NCBI RefSeq assembly: GCF_947507565.1
Contig: NC_089191.1
Location: 496,001 to 560,000, forward strand
Direction of reading: 5' to 3'
Source: Oscarella lobularis
Taxonomy: Eukaryota; Porifera; Homoscleromorpha; Homosclerophorida; Oscarellidae
Length of the DNA stretch: 64,000 bases
Translations under genes and position numbers: made by a program
Shown here: in pieces, positions 9,301 through 24,300 of the stretch
How the letters are laid out: every line of letters starts with the position of its first letter
How positions within the stretch are numbered: position 1 is the first letter of the stretch
The notes under the pieces: generated by a model
Told to the model about the DNA's origin: nothing
The model's input: the letters and a program-made list of their open reading frames with translations, nothing else
Database searches by the model: none

Positions 9301-12300
9301 TGACTTGACGCGATTTTCGTGATCGTTGACGTCCTTTTCTAACGTCTATAAAAAAGAAATTCACATGTTGGGGATATACTAAGACAAATTTTTCGTACTT
9401 GAGTTTCTGCTATTTCAGCTTTGATTTTCTTCGGTTCGATTCCGACGGGTTGTTGCTCGGCCGTCTGAAGCGACGATTCGGCTTCAGCGAGCCAAGCGAG
9501 AAGTCCCCCAACCATATCCTTGAACTGACCAAGCTAAAAAAGAAATGTACAGTAAATAGGTACACGTATATATTGATTTCCTCCTTGCCTGTATCATAGC
9601 ATCTTCGAGATTTTGACTTCGATCTTTCGCGAATTTGACTAGGAATTCCCAGCGTCCTCGCAGCTTCGACAACTCGTCTTCTATCACCGGCGAATCCTGT
9701 TTATCGCACGTATCAATCAGATGCTGCCCGTCTCCAAACAACATCGTTATGTTCGCCTGTATAGGCTGCAGCGACTCCCTAAATTCCTAGGAACGCACAA
9801 AAAGAAAATTAGACAAGAGCCTCGCGTCATTGTCCCATCTTTCTCACTTCTATGTCCTCCAGTTGCTTTGAGACGGCATCGCGATCGTGTCCAATTGGCT
9901 TAATCGCTTTCGCGACCCTATCCCTCTCTCCTATCGCTTCCATCGTCGATTTCCACGTCGATTCGAACTTCACCGCCTGTTGCAATCCGTCGTCGAGCGC
10001 GTGCTCTCTCTCCGCGCAAAATCCAATCAGATCGTCCCACTGCGACTGCAAGCGACCGAGACGATCGTCCAAAGCGGCGCCGTCTTCAGGACTGCAATGC
10101 GTCTTCAAATCCTTCTCGATTTTCACTAATTCTTCAACGGCAGGTCTCTTCGCTTCGACCGCCGCCACAAAGTCCTTATGTTTAGATATCTGTTCCTTTA
10201 CGCCGTCGGGTATCGCTCTCAGCAACAACGGCGATTTGACGACGCGTAGTCGAGCGAGAATCCACGGCTCCACTTCGCTCGCCGCGTCGTCGAACTCTTT
10301 CACTTTCGTCGCGCCGATTTCCAAGACGGGCACGATCTTTTCGACGCCGTCGTTGAGAGCGTTCCAGCGCGACGACAGTTCGGAGACTCGAGCGTCGATT
10401 GCCGCCGCTTCCGATGGACCGCATTTCGCCTTAACGTCGTCAGTCTGCTTCAGAACGGCGTCGTAGCGAGGCTTCAAGGAGGCGACTTCGGAGCGCAACT
10501 CCTACACGAAGCGAGGGAATAAAATTTCAGAAATTAGTACTGGGATATCTTACTTTGGCTTTTTCGACGACGTGATCAGCTTCTGAAGGATGAATTGGAA
10601 TTGGGTGATCTACTTTGGCGAATTTCTCCTCCGCTTTGCCGATTTCGTCGTTGAAGTCCGCTAGAGTGGCGTTGAAACCTTCGGCGCGTTTTAAAGCATC
10701 CAAGAGCCCCTATAGAAAAGACATAATAATAGGGATTTTACAGGAGAATTTCTTCTTTATCTTGCCTGTAATTTGGCTTGAACGTCGCCTTTGCTCGAAC
10801 TCAAAAGGCCGTCAACTTCGGCTGCTTCCTGCGCGAGATCCGTCGTGTCGTCACCGTCGTCATCGTCGTCGAGATCGCCCTTCAAAGCGCCCAAATCTTC
10901 CTGAAGAGAATCGAACATGGGCGCGTAGCTCTCGAGATCTGACGCAATAGCCTAAAAAAAACGAAAAAAACCTCAAACGAAAGGGCAGAAAAAACGTTCC
11001 AAAATACCATAACGGCTTCCTGCTCCTCTTTAATCGCCTCGGGTTCAATCGGCACGGCAGTACGCCCAGCCAAACTGCTCGTGAGTAGAGGAAGACTCTG
11101 CTTTAATTCGGATAGTCGAGACTGTACCTGTTACCACAAACAGTCAACGGAGAACTATCGTCAAACTTCTATTTTCTCACCTTCTCAGCTTTGGGTCGTA
11201 CTCGGTCCAATTTCTTCGCGTACGTACCCAAGCGAGCCTTCAACTTTTCGTATCGCTCCGTATCGTCTTCCGCCGCCGCCGTCACTTCCCTTCGGCTATC
11301 ATCTTCCACTGGCAAGCCGGAACCGAGACGGGCCGCTTGAGCAGACACCGACTCAACGGCCGATTGATGCCCATCAATATCTTCTTGAAGTGCCTAAATA
11401 TATTATTCGTGAGAGGGGGGCCCCCCTCCTTTCTCAATTCGCCTCACTTGGACTTGTTCCGTTTTCTTCTCTATGACTTCGGGTTTCGCTGGGACTTTTC
11501 CCAACGCCGCTATTTGCTTCTCCGCGTCGCCAATCCACGTGGCGAGTCTACCGTGATCGTCTTGGAATTGTTCCGCGCTCGCCAGCCCGTCCTTTAGGTT
11601 CGTCTCTCGCTCGTGAGCCGACGTCGTTAGGCGATCGTATTTCTCCTTCGTATCAGCGACCTGACTTTTCACCGCATTCACACCGGCACTTTCGTCGGGG
11701 ATGAGCTCGAGTAAAGAATTGGCTGCCGTCTCGAGATCGCCAACCTTATCTTGGAACCGATCAACTTCGGCACACAGAGGCTGCAACAAAACCAAAACTT
11801 AAAAAAATCTTATTATAGTATCAATATGTTTTACCGTGTGAACGTCGATCTGTTTCTTCACCGTATCGGGCGTAGCCATTACAGGGTACGCCTTATCCAG
11901 TCTCTCCTGTCTCTCGTGTATCCACGGCCTCAGCTCGTCCAACAAGCCAGCAAACGCTTCCGATCGTTTCAGCCCTTCAGCCATTTTCTTCTCCTTATCG
12001 TCAACCTGTTCCCTAACGCTTTCGACCAAACGCACTAAAGCGCCGGTCTTCTCAGCGATAGCCGCCGCGTCGTCGGGACTGCACGTCGCTTTCAAATCTT
12101 CGGCCGCTTTGAGAACGGATTCGTAGCTCGGTTTCAAATTATCCAACTTTCCGTTCAGCTCCTTGAGACGATTTTGGTTATCTCGTACCGCTTCCGGCGT
12201 CGGAGCCGCCGGTTCGAGCGCCGCCACGGCGTCGCCCGTCGACTTGAGACTATCGATCAAACTTTCAATTCCCGAAGAGAATCCCTCCACCTGTCCCAAG

Positions 12301-15300
12301 GCGGCGTCGAGAGCTGCCTCTTTGGCTCGGATTGCGTCTTTGAGATGATTGAAGGCGCGACGAAGGTCCTCGCATTCGATTTTCGCCGTTTTGACGAGAT
12401 TGTCGTCGTCGAGAGCGTCGCTCACTTCGTCTACAATCGTTTCCAACTTGGCGAGCTTCGGTTCACCTTTGTCCAAATCAGCAAGCAATTTCTACAAAAA
12501 AAAGGAAAATGACGATAATAGATACTTCCCCTTTACCCTACAAACCTTAATTTCGTCTTTCTGCGCTTTTATAGCGTCCGCGTCGGCCGGTTTTCTTCCC
12601 AGTCGACCCAACGACGCTTCCTTTTCGCCGAGCCACGGCTTCAACTCGCCGACACCCGATCGAAACGCCTCGGCTTTGGGCAACAAAACGTCGCCGTACA
12701 AACGAATCCTCTCCTTCACGATCGGTCTCAACTTATTATACCGATCCACGACCGTCTGCTCGCGTTCGACGACGACGGCCTTCGACGGCTCATCTTCGGG
12801 GAGACGTTCCGTCAAGACGGGAATCTGCGACGAAAGCGACTTGACCGCGTCGCCGTGCCGATCGATGTCGTCTTGAATTTCTCGCGCCTTTGACGTCGCC
12901 GTTTTCACCGATTCCGGTTCGTCGAGCGTGCACTGGAGCGAATCGATGTCAATGCTCGTCGACGACAACCAGAGAAGAAGCGTGCTGCCGTCGGATTGGA
13001 ATTTCTCCGCTCGCGTCAAGCCGCGATTTAAGTCGCTTTGTCGCGTCGTCGACGCCGTTTCGACGTCGCCGTACGCCTTCTCGACTTTCGCCCACGCGTC
13101 GTCGAGAAGTCGACGATCGGGATGATCGGCGGGAATTCGTTGAGCGAATTCGCCGACGTCGCGACGAAATTGATCGACGTCGCCTCGATAGACGTGAACG
13201 GCTTTGAGAACGGGTCGATGCGATTCGATTTGCTCTTTGACGGCGCTCGGAGTCGCCTTCACGGGTGAAGCGCTATCAAGTTCTATTGATTTGCCGCCGA
13301 TCCACGCGACGACTTCGTCGACGCGCGCGTGGAAGTCCTCCGCTCGGCTGAGCGCTCCTTCGATTTCGTCGCCTAGGCCATCGACTTTCGTCGTAGCGCT
13401 TTCCCACGCCGACAGCACGGGCTCGAGTCGTTCGTCGACGGCCGATTTTTCCTCGTTCGTTTTACCGTCTTTCAGCTCTTCGGCGACGCGTAAAATCGAC
13501 TCGTAGTCCGGCTGGAGCGCGTGTAAATCGCTCTTGACGTTCGTCTCGATTTCCGTCTCTGTTTGCTTGATTTTCTCCACGTCGACGTAGTAGCGTTCGA
13601 GTCGGTCCGCTTTCGCTTCGATTGCTCGCAATCGGACGACCAAGTCGTTCATCGTCGCTTGGAAATCGCGCGCTCGTCCCAGGGAGTTTTCGAGATCGTC
13701 CGCTTTGCTTTTTGCCTTCGCCTTAAATGCGTCGAATTTGTCGCGAATCGACGCCACTTGACTCGCTATTTCGTCGCGAGCGGGATCGTCTTTGGGCCGA
13801 TCTTCGGTGAAGTCGTCAGCCGCTTTGACAATTTCGTCGATCTTCGGCTCATTCAATTTGAGCTCTTCTCCAACAGCCTAAAGAAAACCCTTTTAAAAAA
13901 CCATCTTATTTAGGGATCGTTTATTCGCACTTCAGCCACGGCTGCTTGGTGTTGTATTGCCGCTGGAGTAACAGCAGTTGATTCCAACGGCTCCAACCGT
14001 TTCTCCACTTCGCCTAGCCACGTTTCGACGGCGGATAGCGGATGATAATAGAGCTGGCTTTTGGTGAAAAACGACGTCAGCTGTCCCTGTCGTTCGTTCA
14101 AGAGTCGAACGAGCTCGTTCCAGAGATCTTGAAGTTGCGAGAGCTCGGTCATCACTTCGCGAACGCCGGCGTTCTCGGCGGGACGAGGAATGGAGAGAAC
14201 GTCGTTGCCGAGTCTCACGACCTTATCGAAATCGGGCTTTCGACCGTTCAATCTATCGCATAAGACCTAGAAAGAAAACGTAGACATAAAAAATACAAAG
14301 GAAACTTCGATATATATATATACCTTATGTTCGTCAATTTGTTTCTGTATTTCATCCGGTTTGATGCCGATGGGGCCGAGTTCCTTGACTCGCGGCTCCA
14401 ACTCGGCGAGCCACACGCGCAACTCGTCCAAAGCGACGTTATACTCGCCGACGACGGGCATCGCTTTCTCCAACGTCTTCTTCTTCTTACCGACTCGCGT
14501 CTTAAACGTGCCGTATCGCTTTCGATAGTTCGCCACCATCGCGTCGATTTCCCGCTTGTGAACGTCGTCGTCCGCCCGATCGGCACACAAATCGACGGCG
14601 AGACGTTCCATCTCCGCAAAACGCGGCTCGCTTTCGACGAGATCGGCGGCGAGAACGTTGACGCCGTCCAATTGTTCGGTGACCGGCTCGAGACGAACGC
14701 CGACGGCGGGAAGCTTTTTCACGTCCACTTCTTTCTCCTTGAGATAGGCGCCGAACGCGTCGTGACTCCCTTTGAATTTCTCCGCTTTTTCCATTGTCGA
14801 GTCGAGTTGAGAACGATAGGCGTCCGATTCCTTTTCCAAATCGTCCCACTGTTTCCTCACGCCGTCTAATTTCGCTTTGACGTCCTCCGACGGCGTCGGA
14901 CTCTTCGACAAAAGCTCGTCGCCTTTCGCCAAGACCGATTCGACTTCGTGTCGCTTGCCGGCGATTTCGGACTCGAATTCTTCGAACGAATTGATTTGCT
15001 GTCGAATGACGTCAGGCAGGAGACCGATGACGGGCCACTCTTTCACTTTGACGACGCCAGCGACGATGTAGGTGACGAGAACTTGATAGAGCTCGTTGAA
15101 TTGAGTCGCCGTCGTGAGATTCGACATGAGAAGACTCCAACGTTCTTTGATTAGAATGACGAGACGATCGTAGCGTTGTATCCAGGAGTCGACTTCGCCT
15201 CGAAGCGGCTTCATTTCGTCCGGATCGCGAGTCGCCGCCAACGCGCCGAACGCCGTTTCCAAGTCGTCTAGCATCGGTTTCTGAGTTGAGACTTCCTCGT

Positions 15301-18300
15301 TGAATTTCTAATTAAAATAGAATATAGAATTTTGTTTGGAGTTTCGTTTGATGTTTTACCTGAGTTTCGTCCTGCTGTTCTTTCAGTCGATCCGGATTGG
15401 CGTCGACGTCGCCGAGCTCGGCGAATCGTCGCTCCGCTTCGTCCAACCACGGAACGAATTTCTCCCTCGCTTTATCAAAATCGCCCGTTTTGTCGAGACC
15501 GTCTCGCAGCGCGGCGAGACGAACGCCGACTCCAGCCGAAAGTTTATCGTATCTCTCGTCCAATTCCTTCACTTGAGAATCGACGTCTCGTCGCTCGGAA
15601 TCGTCTTCGGGACGAGGAGACGTAAGATCGTCGGCGGCTCGATGAACGTCGTCGAGGACGGGTTTCTGCGCTTCGACTTTCTCCCTAAACGCGTCGCAGA
15701 ACGCGATCTCGTCGTTCAAAGCGTCTCGCTGCAACGGAACGATGCCGGAATGTTTTTCGAGTTCCGCTTCGGCGTCGGTCAACCAATCGTTCGTCTCGTC
15801 GCGGAGTCTCTTGTAGCGACGCGCTTTATCGAGTCCGTCCTCCAACGCGCGCTTGCGATCGTTCGACGACGACTCTAACGCGTCCCAAGCGACGTTCAGA
15901 CGCTCCAAATCGACTTTGAGAGGATCGTCCGGCTCCGCTTCGTCGACTAGTTTTCCTACGGATCCCCGCACTTCGTCTACGGTCGGTTTATAGGCCTTCA
16001 AATCGTCAGCAAACGGCTGAAAAGAAGAACATAAGTCTTGTCTACCTTTTTACATAATAAAATATTTTTATCTCACCTGATGTTCTTTTAGTTGTTCTTC
16101 GACTTTCTCTGGTTCTACGTGAGGCGCTTCGGCAGCGTCGATTTCGTCCTGTTTGGCCTTTATCCACGCCAATACGTCGTCTACGTCGCCGGCAGCCTTC
16201 TGACTTCCTTCCAACGCCAGCGTGAGCGTCGACAGTCGGTCGTCGACTCGGTTCTTAGCGTCCTTGAAATTATCCCGCACGTTCGACGCTCGCTTTTCGA
16301 TCTCCTCTCGTCCGGCGTCGTCTTCGGGGCGACTAGCAAGAAACTCCGCCGCTGCTTCGGACATCTCTTGGAGCTGAGGTTCGTAGGTAGCAAACTCATT
16401 TTGAATAGCCTATGAATTTAAATAATGAAGCGTATTTTAATTATTATTTATTGAACACCTTACCTCGACTGTTGCGATTTCTCCCTGAATTGCCGTTGGA
16501 TTCGAAGCGGCGGGTGTCGTCTTCTCCGGCCGAAGTCGCTCGTCGACGCGAACGAGCCACGTCTCGATCACCACGACGACGTTGTAGAAGATTTGGCTTT
16601 TGTTGAAGCAAACGCCGAGAACGCCCTGTCGCTCGTTCAACAGACGAACGACTTCGTTCCAGCGATCCTGAAGATTCGACAACTCGTCGACGATCGTCTT
16701 CACGTTCGGATCGTTTTTGCGTCGCGGAATCGCGAGCAGTTCGTTGCCGCACGCGACGACGTTGTCGAAGTCCGGTTTGCGACCGTTGAGACGATCGCAG
16801 AGCGCCTTGTGTTCGTCGATTTCCCGCTGGAGGTTCTCCGGCACGACGCCGATCGGCGGAAGATTTTTGACGATCGGTTCCAAGTCGTTAAGCCAGGCGT
16901 TCAACTCGGCGAAAGCGACGTCGTACTTGGCGACGATCGGCACGGCATTCTCGAACGTCGCTTGTTTCTTAGTAACGCGTTTCTTCAACGAGTCGTATCG
17001 CTTGTGATGATTCGATCGCATTATGTCGATTGGTTTTTTGTGCTCGTCGTCGTCGGCGCGTCCCGAGCAAAGATCGGTTGCTAGATCGTCGAACTGCTTC
17101 AATTCTGGCTCGTGTTCGAGAAGCTCTGCCACAAAGGTCTTCACTTCTTCGCACTGTTTTTCTACTTCGTCTGGTCGAACGCCAACCGATGGTAGGTTTT
17201 TCGCGTCGCGCTCTTTTGCTTCCAAGTACTCGTTGAACGTGTCGTAGGCTGTTTGGAATCGCTCCGATTTTTCCAATGTTTCGTCGAGCTTTGATCGGTA
17301 TTGTTTCACTTCTTCTTCCAATTCGTCCCACTGCTTGCGGATTCCGGCGATTTTTTCTTCAACTTCTGGAGATTTGCTCTTGGCAACGAGCTCTTCTCCT
17401 TTGGACAATACAGACTCGACTTCGTGACGTTTGCCAGAGACGTCCGATTCGAATTCTTTGTAATCGTCTGACTGCTGTTTCAGTGGTTCGAATAGCAAGG
17501 CGATAGGCGGCCATTCCTTCACTTTCGCCACGCCAGCGACAATGTACGTCACCAATACTTCGTACAAATCCGTGAATTGAGTCGCAATTTCGATGCTTGA
17601 CATTAAAATCGTCCATCGTTCTTTGACTACAACTGTTAGATTGTTGTAACGATCGACCCAATCTTTCACTTGGTCCTGCGTCTCTTGAACCCCTTCCTCT
17701 TCTGGACTGTGATCTGACAGAAGATCATTGCATGCGGCAATGACTTCGTCTAGCTCCGGTTTCTGAGTGGCGACTTCGCTATTGAAAGCTCGCGTTTCTT
17801 CCTGCTGCTGCTTCAGCTTTTCTGGTTCGCCTTCTGGTTCGGTGAACGTCTTTGCTTTCTCTTCTGCTTCCTCGAGCCAAGGAACGAAGGCTGCTTTGGC
17901 CTTTTCAAATCTGTCTACTTTGTCTCGACCGTCGTCTAATGAACGTTGTCGTTCTGCTAGCTTCGTTTCCAGATTCTTATAGCGATCGTCGTCTTCCTTC
18001 ACAGCTGAGTCTATCTGTGTTCGTTTGGGACTGTCTTCAGGCGTATCGCTCAGAAGCTCGTCTGCCGCCGTATGAACGTCGTCTAGCACCGGCTTTTGTG
18101 CTTCCACTTTGTCCTGGAAAACTTTGCACGCTTCCTTTTGCTCGTCAAGTTTCTCTGGCCGAGTAGAGATGGGTGCCATAGCATCGAGTTCTTTCTCGGT
18201 GTCATCCAGCCAATCTGACATGTCGCCGTGAACTTTCTTGAATCGATGAGCTTTGTCCAGAGCGTCGTCTAACTTTGTCTTGCGGGCTGCTACAGATGAA

Positions 18301-21300
18301 GTCAACTGTGGCCATTCTCTCTGTAGTTTTTCCAATTCTGCTTTCAATGGATCGTCTGGTTTCGCATCTTCAACTAATTTTCCAACGCAATCTTCTACTT
18401 CCTTTTCTCTCGGCTCAAAGTCATTCACGAGATCAGAGAGCGCTTGATGCTCAGCCAATTGTTTCTCAATCTGTTCCGGTTCGACGTCTGGAGCTTCAGC
18501 TGAATCAACTTCTTTCTGCTTCTCTTCCACGAACTTGAGAACGTCGTCCAAATCGCCCACTGCTTTCTGACTGTCAGCTAGCGAGTCGTGTAGAGATTTC
18601 GCCTTGTCATCAACCGAAGACTTCTCCTCCTTGCATTTGTCATTGAGTCCAGATACTCTTCCTTTGATTTCGTCTCGCACAGGATCGTCTTCTGGCCGAC
18701 TGTTTGCAAAATCGTCTGCTGCTTCACTCAGTTTCTCCCATTCGGGTTCGTAAGCTGAAAACTCCTGCTGAATCGCTTCAACCACAGCAACGTTTTCTTG
18801 AATAGCCTCGGGAGTGGTTGGTGCTGAGGCTTCTTCCAGTGGAGCCATTCGATCGTGTACACTGACGAGCCACGTCTCAAGAATGACGAAAATCTGATAG
18901 TACGGTTGACTCTTCGTGTAATAAATTGTCAAGATTCCTTGGCGTTCATTGAGTAGGCGAACGACTTCATTCCACCTGTTCTGCAAATCAGTCAGTTCGT
19001 CAACGACTTCCTTTGCCCCACTATCTCCTTCGGGTCGCGGTATGGCCAAGAGCTCGTTTCCAGACGACACGACGTTCTCAAAATCGGGTTTACGACCGTT
19101 CAATTGCTCGCAAAGAGCCGAATGCTCGTCCAACTGTTCCTTGATTTTCTCAGGAACAATGCCTATTGGTTCGAGCTCCTTCACTTGTGGTTCCAACTCG
19201 CTGAGCCAGACATTCAATTCTGAGAAAACGGGATTGTATTTCTCGGCAAGTGGCAAAGCCTTCTCGATTTTCTTTTTACGGTCGTCTGCGACCCGTTTCA
19301 AAGCGTCGTATCGTGTGTGATGATTCGACTGCATCACTTCGATTGGCTGCTTATGCTCATCGTCGTCCGAGCGGCCCGAACAAAGATCGGCCGCCAGATC
19401 GTCGATTTCTTTCAGCTCTGGCTCGTGCTCTTCCAAATCGGTTGTGAACATTTGCACTTCTTCGTTCTGTTTCATCAATTCGTCTGGTCGAATGCCTGCA
19501 GTCGGAAGATTCTTAACGGCCTCTTCTTTTCCTTTGAGGTACTCGTCAAATGTGTCATATGCCGCTTGGAATCTCTCCGACTTTTCCAACGTTTCGTCGA
19601 GTCGTAGTCGATACTGCTTTACTTCTTCTTCCAATTCGTCCCACTGCTTGCGGATTCCGGCGATTTTCTCCTTGACCTCTGGAGACTTGCTCTTTGCAAC
19701 GAGCTCTTCTCCTTTGGACAATACAGACTCGACTTCGTGACGCTTGCCAGAGACGTCTGATTCGAATTCTTTGAAATTGTCCGACTGCTGTTGCAGTGGT
19801 TCATATAGCAAGGCGATAGGCGGCCATTCCTTTACTTTAGCCACTCCAGCGACGATGTACGTCACAAGAATTTCGTACAAATCCGTGAATTGAGTCGCAA
19901 TTTCGATGCTCGACATTAAAGTGGTCCATCGTTCTTTGACTACAACTGTTAGACCGTTATATCGATCAACCCAGTCTTTCACTTGGTCCTGCGTCTCTTG
20001 AACGCCTTCCTCTTCTGGACTGTGATTTGACAGAAGATCACTACTTGCGGCAATGACTTCGTCCAGCTCCGGTTTCTGAGTGGCTACTTCGCTATTGAAA
20101 GCTCGCGTTTCTTCCTGCTGCTGCTTTAGTTTCTCTGGTTCGCCTTCTGGTTCGGTGAACGTCTTCGCCTTTTCTTCTGCTTCTTCAAGCCAAGGAACAA
20201 ACGCAGCTTTGGCCTTTTCAAATCTGTCTACTTTGTCTCGACCGTCGTCTAATAAACGTTGTCGTTCTGCTAGCTTCGCTTCAAGAGCCTTATAGCGATC
20301 GTCGTCTTCCTTCACAGCTGAGTCTATCTGCGATCGTTTGGGACTGTCTTCAGGCGTATCACTCAGAAGTTCGTCTGCTGCTGTATGAACATCGTCAAGC
20401 ACTGGCTTTTGAGCTTCCACTTTGTCCTGGAAAACTTTGCACGCTTCCTTTTGCTCGTCAAGTTTCTCTGGCTGAGTAGAGATGGGTGCCATAGCGTCGA
20501 GTTCTTTCTCGGTGTCATCCAGCCAATCTGACATGTCGCCGTGAACTTTCTTGAATCGGTGAGCTTTTTCCAGAGCGTCGTCCAGCTTTGTCTTGCGGGC
20601 TTCTACAGCTGAAGTCAACTGAGGCCAGTCTCTCTGTAGTTTTTCCAATTCTGCTTTCAATGGATCGTCTGGTTTCGCATTTTCGACTAATTTCCCAACG
20701 CAATCTTCCACTTCCTTTTCTCTCGGCTCAAAGTCATTAACGAGATCGGAGAGCGCTTGATGTTCAGCCAATTGTTTCTCAATCTGTTCCGGTTCGACGT
20801 CTGGAGTTTCAGCTGAATCGATTTCCTTCTGCTTCTCTTCCACGAACTTGAGAACGTCGTCCAAATCGCCCACGGCCTTCTGACTGTCAGCTAGCGAGTC
20901 GTGTAGAGATTTCGCCTTGTCATCAACCGCAGACTTCTCCTCCTTGCATTTGTCATTGAGTCCAGATACTTTCCCTTTGATTTCGTCTCTCACAGGATCG
21001 TCTTCTGGCCGACTGTTTGCGAAATCGTCCGCTGCTGCGCTCAGTTTCTCCCATTCGGGCTCGTAGGCTGAAAACTCTTGTTGAATAGCCTCAACGACGG
21101 CAGCCTTTTCCTGAATAGTCTCGGGAGTGGTTGGTGCTGGTGTCTCTTCCAGTGGAGCCATTCGATCGTGTACACTGACGAGCCACGTCTCGAGAATGAC
21201 GTAAATCTGATAGTACGGTTGACTCTTCGTGTAATAAATCGTCAAGACTCCTTGGCGTTCATTGAGTAGACGAACGACTTCATTCCACCTGTTCTGCAAA

Positions 21301-24300
21301 TCAGTCAGTTCATCGACGACTTCCTTTGTTCCTGTATCGGCTTCAGGTCGCGGAATAGCCAAGAGTTCGTTTCCAAAAGCCACGACGTTCTCAAAATCGG
21401 GTTTACGACTGTTCAAATTCTCGCAAAGAGCCGAATGATCGTCCAACTGTTCCTTGATTTTCTCTGGAACAATGCCTATAGGTTCGAGGTCTTTCATTTG
21501 CGGTTCCAAATCGCTGAGCCAGACATTCAAATCCGCAAAAGCGGGATTGTATTTCTCGGCGATCGGCAAAGCTTTGGCCATGTTCTTCCTACGCTTTCCT
21601 GAGCGAACTTTTAGAGCCTTGTATCGCTTGTGATGGTTCTTCTGCATTGCGTCAATCGGCTGCTTGTGTTCGTCGTCCTCTGGACGGCCCGCACAAAGAT
21701 CGGCTGCTAGATCGTCAAACTCTTTCAGTTCTGGCTCGTGCTCCTCCAAATCGGTCAGGAAAATTTGCACTTCTTCGCTCTGTTTGGCCAATTCGTCTGG
21801 CCGAACGCCAACGGTTGGAAGGCTTTTTACCGCCACTTCTTTTTCATTGAGGTACTCGTCAAGTGTGTCGTACGCTGCTTGGAATCTCTCCGATTTTTCC
21901 AATGTTTCATCAAGCCGTAAACGATACTGTTTAACTTCTTCTTCTAATTCGTCCCACTGCTTGCGGATTCCGGCGATTTTCTCCTTGACCTCTGGAGACT
22001 TACTCTTGGCAAGGAGCTCTTCTCCCTTCAACAATACCGATTCGACTTCGTGACGTTTGCCAGAGACGTCCGATTCGAATTCTTCGAAATCGTCTGTTTG
22101 CTGTTTCAGTGGTTCGAATAGCAATGCTATTGGCGGCCATTCCTTTACTTTAGCCACTCCAGCGACGATATACGTCACCAATACTTCGTACAAATCCGTG
22201 AATTGAGTCGCAATTTCGATGCTCGACATTAAAGTGGTCCATCGTTCTTTGACTACAACTGTTAGATTGTTGTAGCGATCGACCCAGCCCTTCACTTGGT
22301 CCTGCGTCTCTTGAACCCCTTCCTCGTCTGGACTGTGATTTGACAGAAGATCACTACTTGCGGCAATGACATCGTCCAATTCTGGTTTCTGAGTGGCGAC
22401 TTCACTATTGAAAGCTCGCGTTTCTTCCTGCTGCTGCTTCAGTTTCTCTGGTTCACCTTCTGGTTCGGTGAACGTCTTTGCTTTCTCTTCTGCTTCTTCA
22501 AGCCAAGGAACAAACGCAGCCTTGGCCTTTTCAAATCTGTCTACTTTGTCTCGACCGTCGTCTAATAAACGTTGTCGTTCTGCTAGCTTCGCTTCAAGAT
22601 TCTTATAGCGATCGTCGTCGTCCTTCACAGCTGAGTCTATCTGCGTTCGTTTGGGACTGCCTTCAGGCGTATCGCTCAGAAGCTCGTCTGCCGCCGTATG
22701 AACGTCGTCTAGCACTGGCTTTTGTGCTTCCACTTTGTCCTGGAAAACTCTGCACGCTTCTTTTTGCTCGTCAAGTGTCTCTGGCTGAGTAGAAATTGGT
22801 GCCATAGCATCGAGTTCTTTCTCAGTGTCATCCAGCCAATCTGACATGTCGCCGTGAACTTTCTTGAATCGGTGAGCTTTCTCCAGAGCGTCGTCCAACT
22901 TTGTCTTGCGGGCTTCTACAGCTGAAGTCAACTGAGGCCAGTCTCTCTGTAGTTTTTCCAATTCTGCTTTCAGTGGGTCATCCGGTTTCGCCTTTTCAAC
23001 TAATTTTCCAACGCAGTCTTCTACCTCCTTTTCTCTTGGCTCAAAGTCATTCACGAGATCAGAGAGCGCTTGATGTTCAGCCAATTGTTTCTCAATCTGT
23101 TCCGGTTCGACGTCGGGAAGTTCAGCTGAATCGATGTCCTTCTGCTTCTCTTCCACGAACTTAAGAACGTCGTCCAAATCGCCCACTGCTTTCTGACTGT
23201 CAGCTAGCGAGTCGTGTAGAGATTTCGCCTTGTCATCAACCGAAGACTTCTCCTCCTTGCATTTGTCATTCAACCCAGATACTTTTCCTTTGATTTCGTC
23301 TCGCACAGGATCGTCTTCTGGCCGACTGTTCGCGAAATCGTCCGCAGCTTCGCTCAGTTTCTCCCATTCGGGTTCGTATGTTGAAAACTCCTGTTGAATT
23401 GCTTCAACGACGGCAACGTTTTCTTGAATAGCCTCGGGAGTGGTTGGTGCTGGTGCCTCCTCCAGTGGAGCCATTCGATCATGGACACTGACTAACCACG
23501 TCTCGAGTATGATGTAAGTCTGATAGTACGGTTGACTTTTTGTGTAGTACAGTGTCAAAACTCCTTGGCGTTCATTGAGTAGGCGAACGACTTCATTCCA
23601 CCTGTCTTGCAAATCATTTAGCTCGTCGACGACTTCTTTTGCCCCCGTGTCTCCTTCGGGTCGCGGAATAGCCAAGAGCTCGTTTCCAGACGACACGACG
23701 TTTTCAAAATCGGGCTTTCGACTGTTCAGTTTCTCGCAAATAGCCGAATGCTCGTCCAACTGTTCCTTGATTTTCTCGGGAACGATTCCTATTGGTTTGA
23801 GCTCCTTGACTTGCGGTTCCAACTCGCTGAGCCAGACATGTAATTCGGAGAAAGCGGGATTGTATTTCTCGGCAATTGGCAAAGCATTCTCGACGTCCTT
23901 TTTACGGTCGTCTGCGACCCGTTTCAAAGCGTCGTATCGCGTGTGATGATTTGACTGCATCACGTCGATAGGTTGCTTATGTTCGTCGTCGTCTGAACGG
24001 CCCGAACAAAGATCGGTTGCTAAATCATCCAACTCTTTCAGTTCTGGCTCGTGCTCTTCCAAATCGGTTGTGAACATTTGCACTTCTTCGTTCTGTTTGA
24101 TCAATTCGTCCTGTCGAATGCCCGCGGTCGGAAGGTTCTTCACGGCCTCTTCTTTTCCTTTGAGGTACTCGTCAAATGTTTCGTAGGCTGTTTGGAATCT
24201 CTCCGATTTTTCCAACGTTTCGTCGAGCCGTAGTCGATACTGCTTTACTTCTTCTTCCAATTCGTCCCACTGCTTGCGGATTCCGGCGATTTTCTCCTTG

